64,000 nt of DNA. Origin: Hyphomicrobium album (GTDB lineage Bacteria > Pseudomonadota > Alphaproteobacteria > Rhizobiales > Hyphomicrobiaceae). Numbering within the stretch: position 1 is the first letter of the stretch; each line of letters starts with the position of its first letter. Position numbers and translations under genes: made by a program. Positions 62,825 through 64,000 of this stretch are shown piece by piece. The stretch lies in contig NZ_WMBQ01000001.1 of NCBI RefSeq assembly GCF_009708035.1, forward strand, positions 558,001-622,000, written 5' to 3'. The notes beneath the pieces were generated by a model. It was not told the origin of the DNA. It ran no database searches and saw nothing but the letters and a program-made list of their open reading frames with translations.

Positions 62825-63411
62825 GATTTTTCCCCTATACATACCACTACGGGAGAGCCGCTGGTTCCGCCTGCCTCCCCGCAAACACGCGCAAGCTTCT
62901 GCGAAACTAACATTACAAACATATGACACGATGGGCGGACGGTTCGGACTAGACCCCGCGCGCCGAAGTCTGATGCATTGGCACCCGGCCGGATTGGCAA
63001 GCCCGCGGCTGGGCAGACTACTCGCTCGCCGTCATCACGGGCCGGGTGCATCAGCTCCTCGATGTGCGCGCAGCCGCTTCACTTACTTAGATACTGACGA
63101 TCCAGGGCGCTCGTTTCGAAACGGGCCGTGGGTCGGTGTTGGACCCAAGTTGGCATCGACGGCGGGCGGCTGCACCGATGACGAACATCGAGTGCTCCGG
63201 TTGCCGTCAAGGCCGTGAAGATCGCGTTCTCGGGCACGACCGTCGACGCGGCTCCAGAGCGATCTCGAGATCGCGTCAAGGATCGGCAACCCGATCAATA
63301 TGCTAAACCGTCGCAAAAGCTTTGTTTGGGTTGGCTAGAAACGCCGAGCGCCCAAAATGGCTGGAAATAAAGCGCTGCCCGGCCACAACCTGTTGGAGTC
63401 TTCGAGGCCAC
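62825..63411. other. Long non-coding region upstream of pstS with two perfect palindromes
   Basis: 587 bases without a supported gene. It contains CGTTTCGAAACG (63112-63123, 12-bp perfect palindrome) and GCGATCTCGAGATCGC (63259-63274, 16-bp perfect palindrome), the latter about 140 bases before pstS. No PHO-box pair (CTGTCAT repeats) was found by eye. It should hold the pstS promoter and that of the divergent cysteine-rich gene. Confidence 0.5.
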
Positions 63412-64000
63412 ATGACACCCAATTTCAAGAATGGTCTGACCTTGGCTGCGATCGCATTCGCGGCCACTTCGGCTCTCTCGACCACGGCGTTCGCGCGCGA
63501 CCAAATCCGCGCCGTTGGCTCGTCGACAGTCTACCCCTTTACGACCGCAGTCGCCGAGCATTTCGGCAAGGCGAGCGGCAAAACGCCGGTCGTGGAATCG
63601 ACCGGCACGGGCGGCGGCCTCAAGCTGTTCTGCGCCGGTATCGGGGAGGCAACTCCCGACATCGCAAACGCCTCGCGTCCGATGAAGAAGGCCGAATTCG
63701 AGGACTGCCAGAAGAACGGCGTCACGGACATCGTCGAGATCAAGTTCGGCCTTGATGGCATTGTGATCGCCCACTCCAAGAGCAGCCCCGACTTCAGCCT
63801 GCAGCAGGAGGAGCTCTTCTTGGCCCTCGCCAAGGAAATTCACGACGAGAATTTGAAGTTCATCCCGAACCCTCACAAGGTCTGGCAAGACATCGATCCG
63901 CTGCTCCCCGCGACCAAGATCGAGGTTCTCGGTCCCCCGCCGACCTCCGGCACGCGCGACGCGTTCCTTGAACTCATCATGGAAAAGGGCGCCAAGGGGT
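63412..64000 (+). CDS. pstS: Phosphate ABC transporter substrate-binding protein PstS (truncated by window end)
   Basis: The first 196 codons of a phosphate-binding protein, open to the window edge. A signal peptide (about 1-29, ending in TAFA) precedes DQIRAVGSSTVYPFTTAVAEHF, then ESTGTGGGLKLFCAGIG and ANASRPMKKAEFEDC, and GPPPTSGTRDAFLELIM, typical of PstS-type proteins in alphaproteobacteria. The usual mature size is about 320, so roughly 130 residues lie outside the window. The phosphate-binding SSTVYPF and TSGTRD residues are present. It probably begins a pstSCAB operon, beyond the edge. Confidence 0.93.
   Translation, partial: MTPNFKNGLTLAAIAFAATSALSTTAFARDQIRAVGSSTVYPFTTAVAEHFGKASGKTPVVESTGTGGGLKLFCAGIGEATPDIANASRPMKKAEFEDCQKNGVTDIVEIKFGLDGIVIAHSKSSPDFSLQQEELFLALAKEIHDENLKFIPNPHKVWQDIDPLLPATKIEVLGPPPTSGTRDAFLELIMEKGAKG

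Overview
The window reads as a high-GC alphaproteobacterial chromosome, most likely Hyphomicrobiales (Rhizobiales). This is inferred from gene content: an ATP-synthase zeta-type inhibitor (DUF1476), Omp25/31-like barrels, a DUF6867 gene in a Liv transporter locus, a DUF2092 exported protein, and many tightly packed genes with GGAG-type ribosome sites. No prophage, IS element, CRISPR array or rRNA was seen. One tRNA gene, tRNA-Lys(CTT), is present.

Layout. 1-5 kb: start of a YpfJ-like zinc peptidase, malonyl-CoA decarboxylase, an ABM monooxygenase, a protease-like orphan, two tandem LprI-like secreted proteins. 3.7-9 kb: an elongation factor P modification locus (efp, epmA and a little further epmB), with an ArsR regulator, an SDR enzyme and an outer-membrane barrel between. 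9-13 kb: DUF6980 protein, a molybdopterin oxidoreductase, glucokinase, CBS protein. 13.3-19.4 kb: a compact five-gene operon (GNAT, asparagine-synthase-like amidotransferase, acyl carrier protein, AMP ligase, NAD-synthase-like enzyme) that looks like a small ACP-dependent biosynthetic pathway, preceded by an unusual cluster of short repeats. 20-27 kb: SH3b protein, glycogen-debranching-type enzyme, ABC exporter, glycosyltransferase, PRC-barrel protein. 27-31 kb: tRNA-Lys, PilZ, an isolated mreB, and leuA with a leucine-rich leader peptide and RNA stems. 31.6-36 kb: DUF2092 pair, exported intradiol-dioxygenase-like protein, PhzF, NUDIX. 36-41 kb: ilvC, ilvN, an exported unknown, ilvB, then miaA. 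41-49 kb: OprB porin, CDGSH protein, complete Liv branched-chain amino acid transporter. 49.6-59.8 kb: purine genes purB, purC, purS, purQ, purL, interspersed with a divergent SecY paralogue, a barrel, a hydrolase and the zeta subunit. 59.8-64 kb: SnoaL-like protein, bolA, a 24-bp tandem repeat, grxD, decayed copies of the grxD 3' end, small cysteine-containing exported proteins, and the start of pstS.

The main themes are branched-chain amino acid synthesis and uptake (leuA, ilvBNC, livKHMGF), purine synthesis, translation support (EF-P lysylation, MiaA, tRNA-Lys) and BolA/Grx4 iron-sulfur handling. The points most worth following are the leuA attenuator, the ACP/amidotransferase operon with its repeat-rich upstream region, the SecY paralogue that seems to lack its ribosome/SecA docking loops, exported-protein genes embedded in the ilv and pur gene clusters, and the grxD 3'-end fragments. 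Functions are assigned by reading protein motifs by eye; no database search was run.
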